Assembly: GCA_033856025.1 (NCBI GenBank)
Contig: JAWVFQ010000001.1
Location: 62,001-126,000, forward strand
Reading direction: 5' to 3'
DNA length: 64,000 nucleotides
Source of the DNA: AC-38 sp033856025
GTDB taxonomy: Bacteria; Actinomycetota; Thermoleophilia; Solirubrobacterales; Solirubrobacteraceae
How positions within the stretch are numbered: the first letter of the stretch is position 1; every line of letters begins with the position of its first letter. The position numbers and the translations under genes were made by a program. Of the stretch, positions 52,025-59,970 are shown piece after piece. The notes beneath the pieces were generated by a model, which was not told the origin of the DNA, made no database searches, and saw only the letters and a program-made list of their open reading frames with translations.

Positions 52025-52030
52025 GCGCGA

Positions 52031-52036
52031 AGAGTA
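52031..52036 (-). promoter_or_regulatory. -10 hexamer TACTCT, leaderless start of the ABC exporter operon
   Basis: Minus-strand TACTCT ends 6 nt before ATG 52024. It is 2 bp from the divergent -10 at 52039. Confidence 0.5.
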
Positions 52037-52038
52037 CG

Positions 52039-52044
52039 TAGCAT
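52039..52044 (+). promoter_or_regulatory. -10 hexamer TAGCAT for heme A synthase
   Basis: TAGCAT ends 10 nt before ATG 52055. An upstream ATG at 52043 overlaps the hexamer, which argues against it as the start. Confidence 0.4.
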
Positions 52045-52054
52045 GGGGGCCCGC

Positions 52055-53032
52055 ATGCGCGAGCGCCACGCCATCTCGCCACGCGCTTACGTCCGCGTGG
52101 CCCGGGCCGCCCTCTTCGCGCTGGCGGTCATCGTCCTCACCGGCGCGGCCGTCCGGCTCACGGGCTCCGGTCTGGGCTGCCCGGATTGGCCCAAGTGCTA
52201 CGGCGGGGCGATCGCGCCGCTGGAGACCCACGCGGTGATCGAGTACGGAAACCGGATCCTGTCCGGCCTGGTCGGCCTCACCGCGGTGGCCGCGTTCGCG
52301 GGCGCGTGGCTGCGCCGGCCCTTCCGCCGCGACCTGCTCTGGCTCTCCGCCCTGCTGCCGCTGGGCGTGGTCGCCCAGGCCGTGCTCGGCGGGTTCACGG
52401 TCCGCCAGCACCTGGCGCCCGGGTTCGTGATGGCCCACTTCGTCCTGGCCATGGCGATCCTCGTGGCCGCGGTCGCCCTGGCCTGGCGAGCCGACCGCGA
52501 GCCCGGCCGCGCCGGCCCGCCGGCCGACCGGCTGAGCGCCTGGTCGGTGCGCGCGCTCGTGCCGCTCGGCGCGGTGACGATCTTCGCCGGGACGGCCGCC
52601 ACCGCGGCCGGACCCCACGCCGGCGGCGCCGGGACGGGGGACGAGATCAATCGCCTGGACTTCAAGGGCGCGCGGACGCTGGACTGGGCGATCCACCAGC
52701 ACGCGACCGTGGCCTTCGTCTTCGGCCTGGGCGCCGTCGCGGCGTGGCTGGTGCTGTGGCGCCGGCGCGCCGACCCGGCGGCCCGGCGCGCCGTCGCGGT
52801 GCTGGCGGCGCTGCTGGCGGCGCAGGGCGCCGTGGGGACCCTCCAGTACGCGCTGGAGCTCCCGGCCGAGATCGTCTGGGTCCACGTCGGGCTGGCCGCC
52901 GCCACCTGGGTGGCGCTGCTGTGGGCGGCCGCGGCCGCCGGCGCGCCCGCGCCGGCGCCGGCCGGCGCCGCTCCCGAGCCGCGGGAGACCGACCGAGCCG
53001 ACCGCCTCGTGGTCGAGACTGCGTCGCGCTGA
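52055..53032 (+). CDS. ctaA: Heme A synthase (CtaA/COX15 family)
   Basis: 325 aa from ATG 52055; ATG 52043 would add four residues. Oxidises heme O to heme A for cytochrome aa3 oxidase, in the membrane. Eight predicted helices; the first loop has the Cys pair in GLGCPDWPKCYG (C42, C48), followed by His59 and IEYGNRILSG, the family's E-x-x-N-R signature. Helix-borne heme ligands are seen in HFVLAMAIL and IHQHATVAFVFGL. It is a housekeeping gene that lies between the exporter and the HAD protein gene; it has no known role in glycan assembly. Confidence 0.93.
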   Translation: MRERHAISPRAYVRVARAALFALAVIVLTGAAVRLTGSGLGCPDWPKCYGGAIAPLETHAVIEYGNRILSGLVGLTAVAAFAGAWLRRPFRRDLLWLSALLPLGVVAQAVLGGFTVRQHLAPGFVMAHFVLAMAILVAAVALAWRADREPGRAGPPADRLSAWSVRALVPLGAVTIFAGTAATAAGPHAGGAGTGDEINRLDFKGARTLDWAIHQHATVAFVFGLGAVAAWLVLWRRRADPAARRAVAVLAALLAAQGAVGTLQYALELPAEIVWVHVGLAAATWVALLWAAAAAGAPAPAPAGAAPEPRETDRADRLVVETASR

Positions 53033-53044
53033 CATGCGTCCCCA

Positions 53045-55699
53045 ATGACCATGGAGCCCCGGACCGAGCAGGCGGCTGCCGCCGCGGAGCTGTCGCCCGA
53101 CGCCGACGCGCGCCTGGCCGAGGCGTTCGCGCTGGTGCGCTCGGGCGACGTGGCGGTGCTGTCCGTCGACGTCTTCGACACCGTCCTGTGGCGTCGCGTG
53201 GCCGAGCCGGCGGACGCCTTCCTGCTCCTGGCCGGCCGCCTGCGCGACCGCGGCCTGCTGGCCGGCGACGTGACCGACACGGAGTTCGCGGCCCTGCGCG
53301 CCGGCGCCGAGAAGCGGGCCCGCCAGGAGGCCCTGGCCGCGGGCCGCAGCCGCGAGGTCACCCTGGAGGAGGTCCACGCCCGGCTTCCCCGGCCGCTCTT
53401 GACCCGCGACGTCTCGCCGGCCGAGCTGGCCGAGGTGGAGTGCGGGCTCGAGCACGAGCTGCTCGTGCCCGACCTCGACGTGGCCGAGCTGATCTCAGTG
53501 GCTCGCGCCGAGGGCCGTCAGGTGGTGGCCGTCTCCGACACCTACTTCTCCGAGCGCCAGCTGCGCGTGCTGCTGGCGCGCGGGCCTCTGGCGAACCTGC
53601 GCTTCGACCGCGTGTTCACGTCCAGCGCGCACGGCACCGGAAAGGGCGAGGGCCTGTTCTCCGTCGTGCTGGAGACGCTGGGGCGCGCGCCGCACGAGGT
53701 CCTGCACGTGGGCGACAACGCCGACGCCGACATCGTCCCGGCGCGGCGGCTGGGCCTGCGCACCGTCTACTTCGAGCGCCGCCCGCCGGCGCTGGAGCGG
53801 ATCATGCGCCGCGAGGCCGCGTACGCCCACGTCCCCCCCGACCAGGCGCACGGGGAGAACGGCCTGGCGGCGCTGCGCGGCAAGGTGCTGGGGCGGGCCG
53901 AGCGCGTGCGCCAGCCCGAGGGGCTGCGCGCGTTCTGGGAGTACGGCGCGGCCAGCCTGGGCCCGTCGTTCACCGCCTTCGCCGAGTGGGTCCACGCGCG
54001 GGCCGGCCAGGAGGAGGTGTCCAAGGCCTTCTGTCTCATGCGCGAGGGCGAGCTGCTGTCGCGCCTGGTCAACCGGGCGGCCCCGGCCTGCGGCTCCGAG
54101 GTCGTCGCCGAGCCGCTGTGGCTCTCGCGCCAGGTGTGCGCGCGAGCCAACATCCGGGAGGGCACGCGCGAGGAGCTGGAGGCCCTGTTCGAGCGTCGCC
54201 GCCTGCCCACGCTGCGCGAGTTCGCCGCCACGGTGGGGGCGCCCCTGGAGATGTTCGGCGAGCTGGCCCGCGACGCCGACCGCTGGCTGGACGACGCGGG
54301 CTTCGGCGACGAGGTGATCGACGCGATCGTCCACGGTCCCGACCTGCGCATGGCGGTGGTCGGCCAGGCGCAGGAGCTGCGCCGGCGCATCCTGCGCTAC
54401 CTGGAGTCGGTGCGCCCGCCCGGCGAGGAGACGGTGCTGATGGTGGACCTGGGGTGGGGGGCGACGATCCAGTCGATGGCCCAGCGCCTGCTGCGCGAGG
54501 CGGGGGTCCCCTGCCGCACGGTCGGGCTGTACATGGTCACCGGCGAGAAGGCGGCGCAGCGCGCGCTGGACGGCGTGGAGTCGCACGGCTTCCTGGCCTC
54601 GTTCGGTCTGCCCAAGGACGAGGTGCGCGCGATCATGCGCAGCCCCGAGATCCTCGAGCAGCTGTGCATGCCCGACCACGGGTCGCAGGTCTCGATCACC
54701 GAGGAGCTCCAACCCGTGCTGGCCGACGCGCCGGAGGCGTTCGCCTACCAGGGCGTGCAGCGTGCCGCCGTCCAGTCGGGGATCCTGGCCTTCCAGCGCG
54801 AGTGGGGGCGCTACCGCACGGCCCTGCCGGGGATGCTGGAGCCCCTGTGGCGCTGCCCGCGCGAGCTGCTGCTGGCGACGATCGTCCGCGCGGTCGTCGC
54901 CCCCACCCCCGACGAGGCGGCGCTGTTCGGCCCCTGGCTGCACGACGAGAACTTCGGCTCCGACCGCGTGGACGCCATCGCCACCGGCCCCTCGGTCAAG
55001 TCACTGCCCCACCTGGACCCGCGGACGCTGATCGACATCCCCATGACCGACCTGTACTGGCCGTTCGGGCTGGCCGCGCTGCACGACGAGCACCTGGCTC
55101 GCGCCGCCGCCGCCGTGGCCACCGGGCAGGTCCCCTGGGAGGCGTTCGGACCCGAGCTGGAGACCGGGCGCTTCGAGGTCTACATGGACCTGGGGTGGGG
55201 GTTCTCCGACGAGACCAAGCTGGCCATCAAGGTGCGGCGCAACCGTCGCGGCCTCTCCCTGGCCCGGGCCACGATCCGCGGCGACTTCGTGAAGCGCGTG
55301 CGCCTGGACCCGGCCAAGGCGCCCTGCGTGATCCGCCTGGACTGGATCCGCCTGCGCTGCCGCCGGCACGGGCTCAAGGAGCCCGTCGAGATCCTGCTGG
55401 AGTCGCCCGAGGACTTCGCCGGCCTGCGCCTCCACGGCGCCCACGCGATCGCCCCCAAGCTGCTGGTCGTCCCGGGCGACGACCCCTACTTCATCCTCGA
55501 CGTCGAGCGCCGCGCGGGCGGGCCGGTCTACGAGGTCGAGCTGGAGTGCGCGTTCGCCGTGCTGGGGGTCCCGCGCTCGCAGGCGCGCGAGCGCCGGGCG
55601 CGCCTGCGCGCGGCGATCCGCCGGACCGCCAAGGACTCGCGCGTGTTGGGCGCTCCGCTGCGGCTGCTGCGCCGCGTGGCCCGGCGACTGGCCGGCTAG
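53045..55699 (+). CDS. 884-aa HAD-domain protein of surface-glycan loci
   Basis: N-terminal HAD phosphatase-like domain (about 35-245): motif I SVDVFDTVLWR with nucleophile D42, motif II VVAVSDTYFS, motif III Lys in GTGKGEGLF, and motif IV HVGDNADADIVPARRLG. A cap-like insert precedes motif II. The middle region (about 290-640; AFCLMREGELLSRLVN, VLMVDLGWGATIQSMAQRLL, GFLASFGLPKDEVR) is unrecognised but well folded-looking. The C-terminus (about 690-850) is beta-rich and contains KRVRLDPAKAPCVIRLDWIRL, a motif I associate with accessory beta domains of large rhamnan-type glycosyltransferases. It starts 12 nt after ctaA and its stop overlaps the convergent glycosyltransferase (CTAG). Function unknown; phosphatase or phospho-sugar transfer activity is possible. 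Confidence 0.8.
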   Translation: MTMEPRTEQAAAAAELSPDADARLAEAFALVRSGDVAVLSVDVFDTVLWRRVAEPADAFLLLAGRLRDRGLLAGDVTDTEFAALRAGAEKRARQEALAAGRSREVTLEEVHARLPRPLLTRDVSPAELAEVECGLEHELLVPDLDVAELISVARAEGRQVVAVSDTYFSERQLRVLLARGPLANLRFDRVFTSSAHGTGKGEGLFSVVLETLGRAPHEVLHVGDNADADIVPARRLGLRTVYFERRPPALERIMRREAAYAHVPPDQAHGENGLAALRGKVLGRAERVRQPEGLRAFWEYGAASLGPSFTAFAEWVHARAGQEEVSKAFCLMREGELLSRLVNRAAPACGSEVVAEPLWLSRQVCARANIREGTREELEALFERRRLPTLREFAATVGAPLEMFGELARDADRWLDDAGFGDEVIDAIVHGPDLRMAVVGQAQELRRRILRYLESVRPPGEETVLMVDLGWGATIQSMAQRLLREAGVPCRTVGLYMVTGEKAAQRALDGVESHGFLASFGLPKDEVRAIMRSPEILEQLCMPDHGSQVSITEELQPVLADAPEAFAYQGVQRAAVQSGILAFQREWGRYRTALPGMLEPLWRCPRELLLATIVRAVVAPTPDEAALFGPWLHDENFGSDRVDAIATGPSVKSLPHLDPRTLIDIPMTDLYWPFGLAALHDEHLARAAAAVATGQVPWEAFGPELETGRFEVYMDLGWGFSDETKLAIKVRRNRRGLSLARATIRGDFVKRVRLDPAKAPCVIRLDWIRLRCRRHGLKEPVEILLESPEDFAGLRLHGAHAIAPKLLVVPGDDPYFILDVERRAGGPVYEVELECAFAVLGVPRSQARERRARLRAAIRRTAKDSRVLGAPLRLLRRVARRLAG

Positions 55700-56886
55700 C
55701 CGCGCGGCGGCCGGCGGCGCAGCCGCTCGGCCGGGCGCGACAGCGCCTCCGCCAGGCGGTAGCGGCGGCTCGCCTTGATCTCGTCCACGGCGGCGGTGGC
55801 CTGGCGGGCCAGCTCCTGCGCCTGCTCGGAGCGCTCGGCCTGGTTGCGCAGGCGGCCCATGAGGTCGTCGGCGCGGCGGCGCTCGTCGAGCAGTGCGGAC
55901 TCGGCCAGCCACTCTCGCTGCGCCATCCGCGCCAGCGCCCGCAGGGGCGCGTCGGGCGGCGGGGCGACGGGGCCGCCGGCCAGGCGGTCGAGCAGGCCGA
56001 CGAGCGCGCGAGCGTGGTCGTCCGCGCGGTGGTGGGCCAGGGCGAGGTCGCGGTTGGCGCCGCCCATGTCCGGGCGGTAGGCGGCGAGCTCGCGGAGCAG
56101 GCGGGCGCGCTCCACCGGCGCGTCGGTGGCCTGGCCCAGGAACGCGTCGGCCTCGAGCGCCGGGTAGCGCTCGGGCGTGACCCAGCCGTCGGCCCCGAGG
56201 AAGTCGTAGACGTAGGCCGCGCGCCCGCAGGCCATCGCCTCCAGCGTGACCCGGCTCTTGCCCACGACGATGTCCGCCCAGGCCATGGCGGCCTCGGGCT
56301 GGTCGGTCGGCGGGTCCTCGCCGCCGTGGAAGCTCGTCTCCAGGCCCATCTCGGCGGCCACCGAGGCCAGCAGCGCCCGGCGGTCGCCGCGGGCGTAGTT
56401 GCCGATCGCCACGAGCTTGCGCGGCTGCTCGCGCGCCGTCCCGGCGGGACGGAAGCGGTTCACGTCGATGGGCTGGCGCAGGCGGACGACCTCGGGGCGC
56501 ACCGGCATGGCGGCCAGGTGGCGGGCCACGCGGTCGCTCATCACGACGATGGCCGAGACGACGTCGGGGACCTGGGGCGGCGCGTCGATCCCGAACAGGT
56601 CCGAGTGGCACACGAACACCCGCGGCGCCGTGGGATAGCGATCGGCCAGCTGCAGCGCGGTCACCTCGTCCTGGGCCACCACCGCGTCCACGGCGTCGGG
56701 CAGCTGGCTCTCGCCGGCGGCCACGGGCAGTCCGCCGGCGCGCGCGCGGTCGGCCATCGGCCCCTGTTCCAGGGCGTGGATCGTCACGTCGTGGCCGAGC
56801 GCGAGGAGCTGCTCGGCGACCGTGACGAGGTAGGTGTCCGCCCCGGCCTGCGCGATCAGGTGGTGCGTTCCGAGCACGACCCGCAT
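55696..56886 (-). CDS. GT-B glycosyltransferase with C-terminal coiled-coil tail
   Basis: 396 aa from ATG 56886 (TAGGAT 7 nt upstream). MRVVLGTHHLIAQAGADTYLVTVAEQLLALGHDV is a GT4-like N-terminus; VDAVVAQDEVTALQLADRYP and RVFVCHSDLFGIDAPPQVPD follow. The donor domain is short, with KLVAIGNYARGDRRALL and WADIVVGKSRVTLEAMACGRAAYVYDFLGADGW (in parts), where VTLEAMACG replaces the usual EGFG loop. The last ~90 residues are a charged helix ending SRRYRLAEALSRPAERLRRR, a tail often found on glycan-locus transferases. Catalytic competence is not certain. Confidence 0.75.
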   Translation of the reverse strand: MRVVLGTHHLIAQAGADTYLVTVAEQLLALGHDVTIHALEQGPMADRARAGGLPVAAGESQLPDAVDAVVAQDEVTALQLADRYPTAPRVFVCHSDLFGIDAPPQVPDVVSAIVVMSDRVARHLAAMPVRPEVVRLRQPIDVNRFRPAGTAREQPRKLVAIGNYARGDRRALLASVAAEMGLETSFHGGEDPPTDQPEAAMAWADIVVGKSRVTLEAMACGRAAYVYDFLGADGWVTPERYPALEADAFLGQATDAPVERARLLRELAAYRPDMGGANRDLALAHHRADDHARALVGLLDRLAGGPVAPPPDAPLRALARMAQREWLAESALLDERRRADDLMGRLRNQAERSEQAQELARQATAAVDEIKASRRYRLAEALSRPAERLRRRPPRG

Positions 56887-56893
56887 GCGCCGG

Positions 56894-56899
56894 ATCCTA
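56894..56899 (-). promoter_or_regulatory. -10 hexamer TAGGAT, leaderless start of the glycosyltransferase at 56886
   Basis: Minus-strand TAGGAT ends 7 nt before ATG 56886, in the 21-bp gap after the S15-type hydrolase gene. Confidence 0.5.
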
Positions 56900-56907
56900 C
56901 GCGCGCG

Positions 56908-58779
56908 TCAGCGCCGGGCGATCCGCGCCGGGTCGACCGCGTAGCGCGGGCGCCCGATGCCCGCGGCGGCGCTGGGGCGCTCGCGCGCCGGCAGCTCGAC
57001 CGCTATGCGCCCCAGCGCGACCGAGAAGGCGCCGTTGGAGGCCCGCAGGTAGTCCGGATCGCGGCCCACGAGCTCGAGCAGGATCCGGTGGCCCGGCTCG
57101 AAGCGGTAGCCGTTGCCGTGCAGCTGGAAGAGCGCCTGTCCGCGCTGGTTGGGGAGCAGGCGGTAGGCGCCGCGGGTGACCAGCAGCTGGGTCCCCGCGA
57201 CCGGGTCGACGTCCCACAGGCGCGAGTCGAGCTGGCCGAACGGCCCCCGCGCCGTGAGCGTGACGCGCACCGTGGGGCGGCCGAGCAGGGTGAAGCCACC
57301 CGCGGGGACGGCGCGCTGGGCGACCGCGGTTCCCGGCACCTGTGGCTGCAGGGCAATCGTCTTGCAGGCATCGCTGGTGCCGAAGTTCGGGGTGAAGGCG
57401 TGGCCGGTGTCCAGCGAGCCGCCGTCGTGGGTGACGGTCTGCCCGGCGGCGCCGCTCAGCGTGACCGCGCCGGGGTGCAGCTTCGTCCACGAGGTGGCGG
57501 CGTAGCGGGTTCCGCCGTCCGCGGTGCGCGGACACGCCTGCGTGTAGGTGACGACGCTGCCGGCCGCGGGCGGGCGGCCCCGGCCTCGCAGGTGGGCGTC
57601 GAAGAAGCGCGCGGCGGCGTCGTTGGCGGCGCGCTCCTGGTTGGGATGGGCGCTCCCGCGGGCGTGGCCCGTGTCGAAGAGCTGGAGCGAGATGGGCGCG
57701 CCGAGTCGCCGCTGGCGCAGCGTGTTGTAGAGGCGCAGCGCCTCGCTGGACGGGAAGAGGTCGTCCGCCCACCCGTTCTGGACGAGCAGGGGCAGGGGCG
57801 TGCCGGTCAGCCGGACCGACGAGTGATAGGTCGACAGCTCGCGCGCGACGCGCCGGCCGGCCGCGCCGTAGGGCTCACCGCGCTCCACGGTGTCCTTCCA
57901 GCCCAGGATGTCCGCCGTGGGATCGGCGCCGCGCGGCGCGACGAACCCGGAGGCCTGTGCGACCGCGAGCAGCGCGTTGACGAAGGCGGTGTTCTCGACC
58001 CCCGGCGGGTCCTGGCTCTCCCAGCCGGCGCGCTCGAAGTCCAGAAAACGCCCGTTGGGCAGTAGGGCGGCGACGATGTCGTGCCCGGTGAAGGTCGTGA
58101 ACACGGACTTGACGGCGAGCGAACGCCCGCGCGGGCTGCGCCACGGCGCGAAGCGCCCGCTGGGCAGCCGGATTCGGTTGCGCAGGAACGCCAGGTGCAG
58201 GCCCTGGACGCTGCCGCCCGACACGCCGGAGTAGCCCAGCGCGTCGGCGCGCGCGATCCCCTGGTCCACGAGCAGCCCGAGCAGGTACTGGGTGTCGCGG
58301 GTCTCATAGCGCTGGTCGAACAGGTGCGTCCAGCCGCGCGCGCAGTTCGTGCCGCGCGAGTCGACCACGCCGCACGACCGCCCGAATCCGCGCGAGGAGT
58401 AGTTCACGACGGCGTAGCCGCGGGCCGCGTAGAACAGGTTGTTGCGATGGATGAGCGCGGCCTCCACCCGGCCGCGGCGCAGGCCCTCGGGATCGTCGGC
58501 CTCGAACGTCGACTTCTCGCCCGGGAAGCCGTGCATGAGCACGATCGTGGGGAACGGACCGTCGCCCGCGGCCGGGAGCGTGACGTCGACGTCCAGCGGC
58601 ACTCCGTCCCAGCTGCGCACGCGCTGCGCGTCGCCGAACGTCGGGCAGAAGCGCGCCGCGTTCAGCGGCACGCAGCCGTGGCCGAACGGCGTGGGTTCCG
58701 CGGTCGCCCTCGCCGGGAGGCTCGCCGCGAGGGCGGCCAGCCCGGCCAGCCCGGCCAGGACGGTGGCCGCCCGTCTCAG
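56908..58779 (-). CDS. Secreted S15/CocE-type alpha/beta hydrolase, probable CTG start
   Basis: 623 aa if it starts at CTG 58779. That codon begins a good signal peptide (residues 2-25, RRAATVLAGLAGLAALAASLP) and makes a CTGA overlap with the msrB stop, like the ATGA/GTGA joins elsewhere; no ATG, GTG or TTG gives a signal peptide. Catalytic domain: TIVLMHGFPGEKSTFE, the nucleophile elbow GYSGVSGGS, PLLVQNGWADDLFP (acid region) and DTGHARGS (His). The C-terminal beta-sandwich (about 400-623; TVRVTLTARGPFGQLDSRLWD, GYRFEPGHRILLELVGRD) is the X-Pro dipeptidyl-peptidase C-terminal domain. It probably acts on a peptide or ester outside the cell. Confidence 0.78.
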   Translation of the reverse strand: MRRAATVLAGLAGLAALAASLPARATAEPTPFGHGCVPLNAARFCPTFGDAQRVRSWDGVPLDVDVTLPAAGDGPFPTIVLMHGFPGEKSTFEADDPEGLRRGRVEAALIHRNNLFYAARGYAVVNYSSRGFGRSCGVVDSRGTNCARGWTHLFDQRYETRDTQYLLGLLVDQGIARADALGYSGVSGGSVQGLHLAFLRNRIRLPSGRFAPWRSPRGRSLAVKSVFTTFTGHDIVAALLPNGRFLDFERAGWESQDPPGVENTAFVNALLAVAQASGFVAPRGADPTADILGWKDTVERGEPYGAAGRRVARELSTYHSSVRLTGTPLPLLVQNGWADDLFPSSEALRLYNTLRQRRLGAPISLQLFDTGHARGSAHPNQERAANDAAARFFDAHLRGRGRPPAAGSVVTYTQACPRTADGGTRYAATSWTKLHPGAVTLSGAAGQTVTHDGGSLDTGHAFTPNFGTSDACKTIALQPQVPGTAVAQRAVPAGGFTLLGRPTVRVTLTARGPFGQLDSRLWDVDPVAGTQLLVTRGAYRLLPNQRGQALFQLHGNGYRFEPGHRILLELVGRDPDYLRASNGAFSVALGRIAVELPARERPSAAAGIGRPRYAVDPARIARR

Positions 58780-59171
58780 GAGGCCTGGTCCTCGGGGTCC
58801 AGCTTCAGAGACGCGGAGTTGATGCAGTAGCGCTGGCCCGTGGGCTGGGGCCCATCGTCGAACACGTGGCCCAGGTGCGCGCCGCAGCTGCGGCAGTTGA
58901 CCTCGGTGCGCTTCATGAACAGCGAGCGGTCCTCGCGCTCCTCCACCTTCTCGGGGTCGGCGGGCTGGTAGAAGCTCGGCCAGCCCGTGCCCGAGTCGAA
59001 CTTCGTCTCGGAGTCGAAGAGCGGCTCGCCGCACACGACGCAGCGGTAGATCCCGTCGTCGTGGCAGTCGTGGTACTCGCCGGTGAAGGGCGGCTCCGTG
59101 CCGGACTCCTGGGTGACGTGGAACTGCTCGGGGGTGAGGCGCTCGCGAAGCTCGGCGTCGTCGGTGGCCAT
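58776..59171 (-). CDS. msrB: Peptide-methionine (R)-S-oxide reductase
   Basis: 131 aa, the usual length. Reduces methionine-R-sulfoxide in proteins. Zinc site Cys44/Cys47 (CVVCG) and Cys93/Cys96 (CRSCG), GTGWPSFYQP substrate loop, HLGHVFDDGP, and catalytic Cys116 in RYCINSASL. No signal peptide, so cytoplasmic. TAGCCT lies 6 nt upstream of ATG 59171. The stop overlaps the probable CTG start of the secreted hydrolase. A housekeeping gene at the right flank of the glycan locus. Confidence 0.96.
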   Translation of the reverse strand: MATDDAELRERLTPEQFHVTQESGTEPPFTGEYHDCHDDGIYRCVVCGEPLFDSETKFDSGTGWPSFYQPADPEKVEEREDRSLFMKRTEVNCRSCGAHLGHVFDDGPQPTGQRYCINSASLKLDPEDQAS

Positions 59172-59177
59172 GCGCCA

Positions 59178-59183
59178 AGGCTA
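59178..59183 (-). promoter_or_regulatory. -10 hexamer TAGCCT, leaderless start of msrB
   Basis: Minus-strand TAGCCT ends 6 nt before ATG 59171. Confidence 0.5.
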
Positions 59184-59190
59184 GCGGGCG

Positions 59191-59820
59191 CTACAGGTGC
59201 GCCGGATGGCGCGCCACGAAGTTGCTCGTGTCGCGCATGCGCGAGCGCCAGAACGAGCCCGACTCCCCGCTGGAGTCGAAGCGCCGCCCGTTGATCACCA
59301 TGAACACGTGGCCGCCGTTGGCGTAGACGGTCACGTGGCGCCCGCGGCCGCGCACCCCCCAGCGCATGAAGCGGTCGGCCGTGCGCGACTCGCGCAGCAG
59401 CCCGGCGGCATGCAGGACGTAGGAGACGGCGCCCGAGCAGTCGTAGCCCGAGTCGTTCCACTGCCCGTGGCCGCCGCCCCAGCGGTACCCGCGGTTCGCG
59501 ATCCGGTTGGCGGCGTGGACCATGGCCCGCAGGCGGCGGTTGCCGCCCCCGCCGCGACCGCGGCGCAGGATGCGCCACGTCGCCGGTCCCACGACCCCGT
59601 CCACGCGCATGCGGTGACGGCGCTGGAAGGCGCGCACGGAGCGCAGCGTGCCGGCGCCGAAGATGCCGTCGGCGCGGACGCCGAGCAGGCGCTGGAGGCT
59701 GCGGACCGCCGGGCCGCGGTCGCCGCGATGCAGGGTCGGCGACGAGGCGGCGGCGGGAGCCGCGAGGGCGAGCAGCAGCACGACGACGAGCGCCGCGAGC
59801 CAGGAGGGCCGGGAACGCAT
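59191..59820 (-). CDS. Secreted peptidoglycan-binding NlpC/P60-like protein
   Basis: 209 aa. Signal peptide MRSRPSWLAALVVVLLLALAAPAAA. Peptidoglycan-binding domain 1 at about 28-84 (LHRGDRGPAVRSLQRLLGV, DGIFGAGTLRSVRAFQ, VDGVVGPATW), a Gly/Arg linker, then an NlpC/P60-type papain-like domain with Cys128 in GYDCSGAVSYVLHAAG and His171 in GGHVFMVING. It probably cleaves a peptide bond in cell-wall stem peptides or binds the wall; the domain is compact, so activity should be tested. TAGCTT lies 9 nt upstream. Confidence 0.85.
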   Translation of the reverse strand: MRSRPSWLAALVVVLLLALAAPAAASSPTLHRGDRGPAVRSLQRLLGVRADGIFGAGTLRSVRAFQRRHRMRVDGVVGPATWRILRRGRGGGGNRRLRAMVHAANRIANRGYRWGGGHGQWNDSGYDCSGAVSYVLHAAGLLRESRTADRFMRWGVRGRGRHVTVYANGGHVFMVINGRRFDSSGESGSFWRSRMRDTSNFVARHPAHL

Positions 59821-59829
59821 GGCCGCGCC

Positions 59830-59835
59830 AAGCTA
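59830..59835 (-). promoter_or_regulatory. -10 hexamer TAGCTT for the NlpC/P60-like gene
   Basis: Minus-strand TAGCTT ends 9 nt before ATG 59820. Confidence 0.45.
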
Positions 59836-59892
59836 GCAGCGCGGGTGTGGGGCGAACCCCGAAACCCCCTGCAAACAACAGAGTTATGTATC

Positions 59893-59926
59893 CCTGAGGC
59901 CGCTGGACGGGCGTCCAGTTCTCAGG
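59893..59926 (+). promoter_or_regulatory. Two-part hairpin in the leader of the glycosidase at 59971
   Basis: CCTGAG (59893-59898) pairs with CTCAGG (59921-59926), and between them CTGGACG (59903-59909) pairs with CGTCCAG (59912-59918). A further CCTGGG/CCCAGG pair lies at about 59948-59969, directly before the ATG. An AT-rich GTTATGTAT just upstream (59883-59891) could hold the -10, so the hairpins would be in the 5' leader. It matches no riboswitch I know; it could also be an operator dyad. Confidence 0.4.
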
Positions 59927-59970
59927 CGTGAAACTTGAGGAACGGCGCCTGGGTCCGATGAACCCCAGGC

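Noticed and set aside
52043..52054. ATG 52043 as the heme A synthase start
   Set aside because: It overlaps the likely -10 TAGCAT; ATG 52055 is better placed and still gives a complete protein. The difference is only four residues.
52186..58065. A 1,959-codon open frame on the plus strand spanning heme A synthase, the HAD gene and beyond
   Set aside because: It is out of frame with strongly supported genes on both strands, has Arg/Pro/Gly/Ala-rich composition and no motif. Very high GC removes stop codons and creates such frames throughout the window.
59836..59970. A cyclic-di-GMP or cyclic-di-AMP riboswitch upstream of the glycosidase, divergent from an NlpC/P60 gene
   Set aside because: The expected conserved core sequences of those riboswitches are not present; only generic hairpins are seen.
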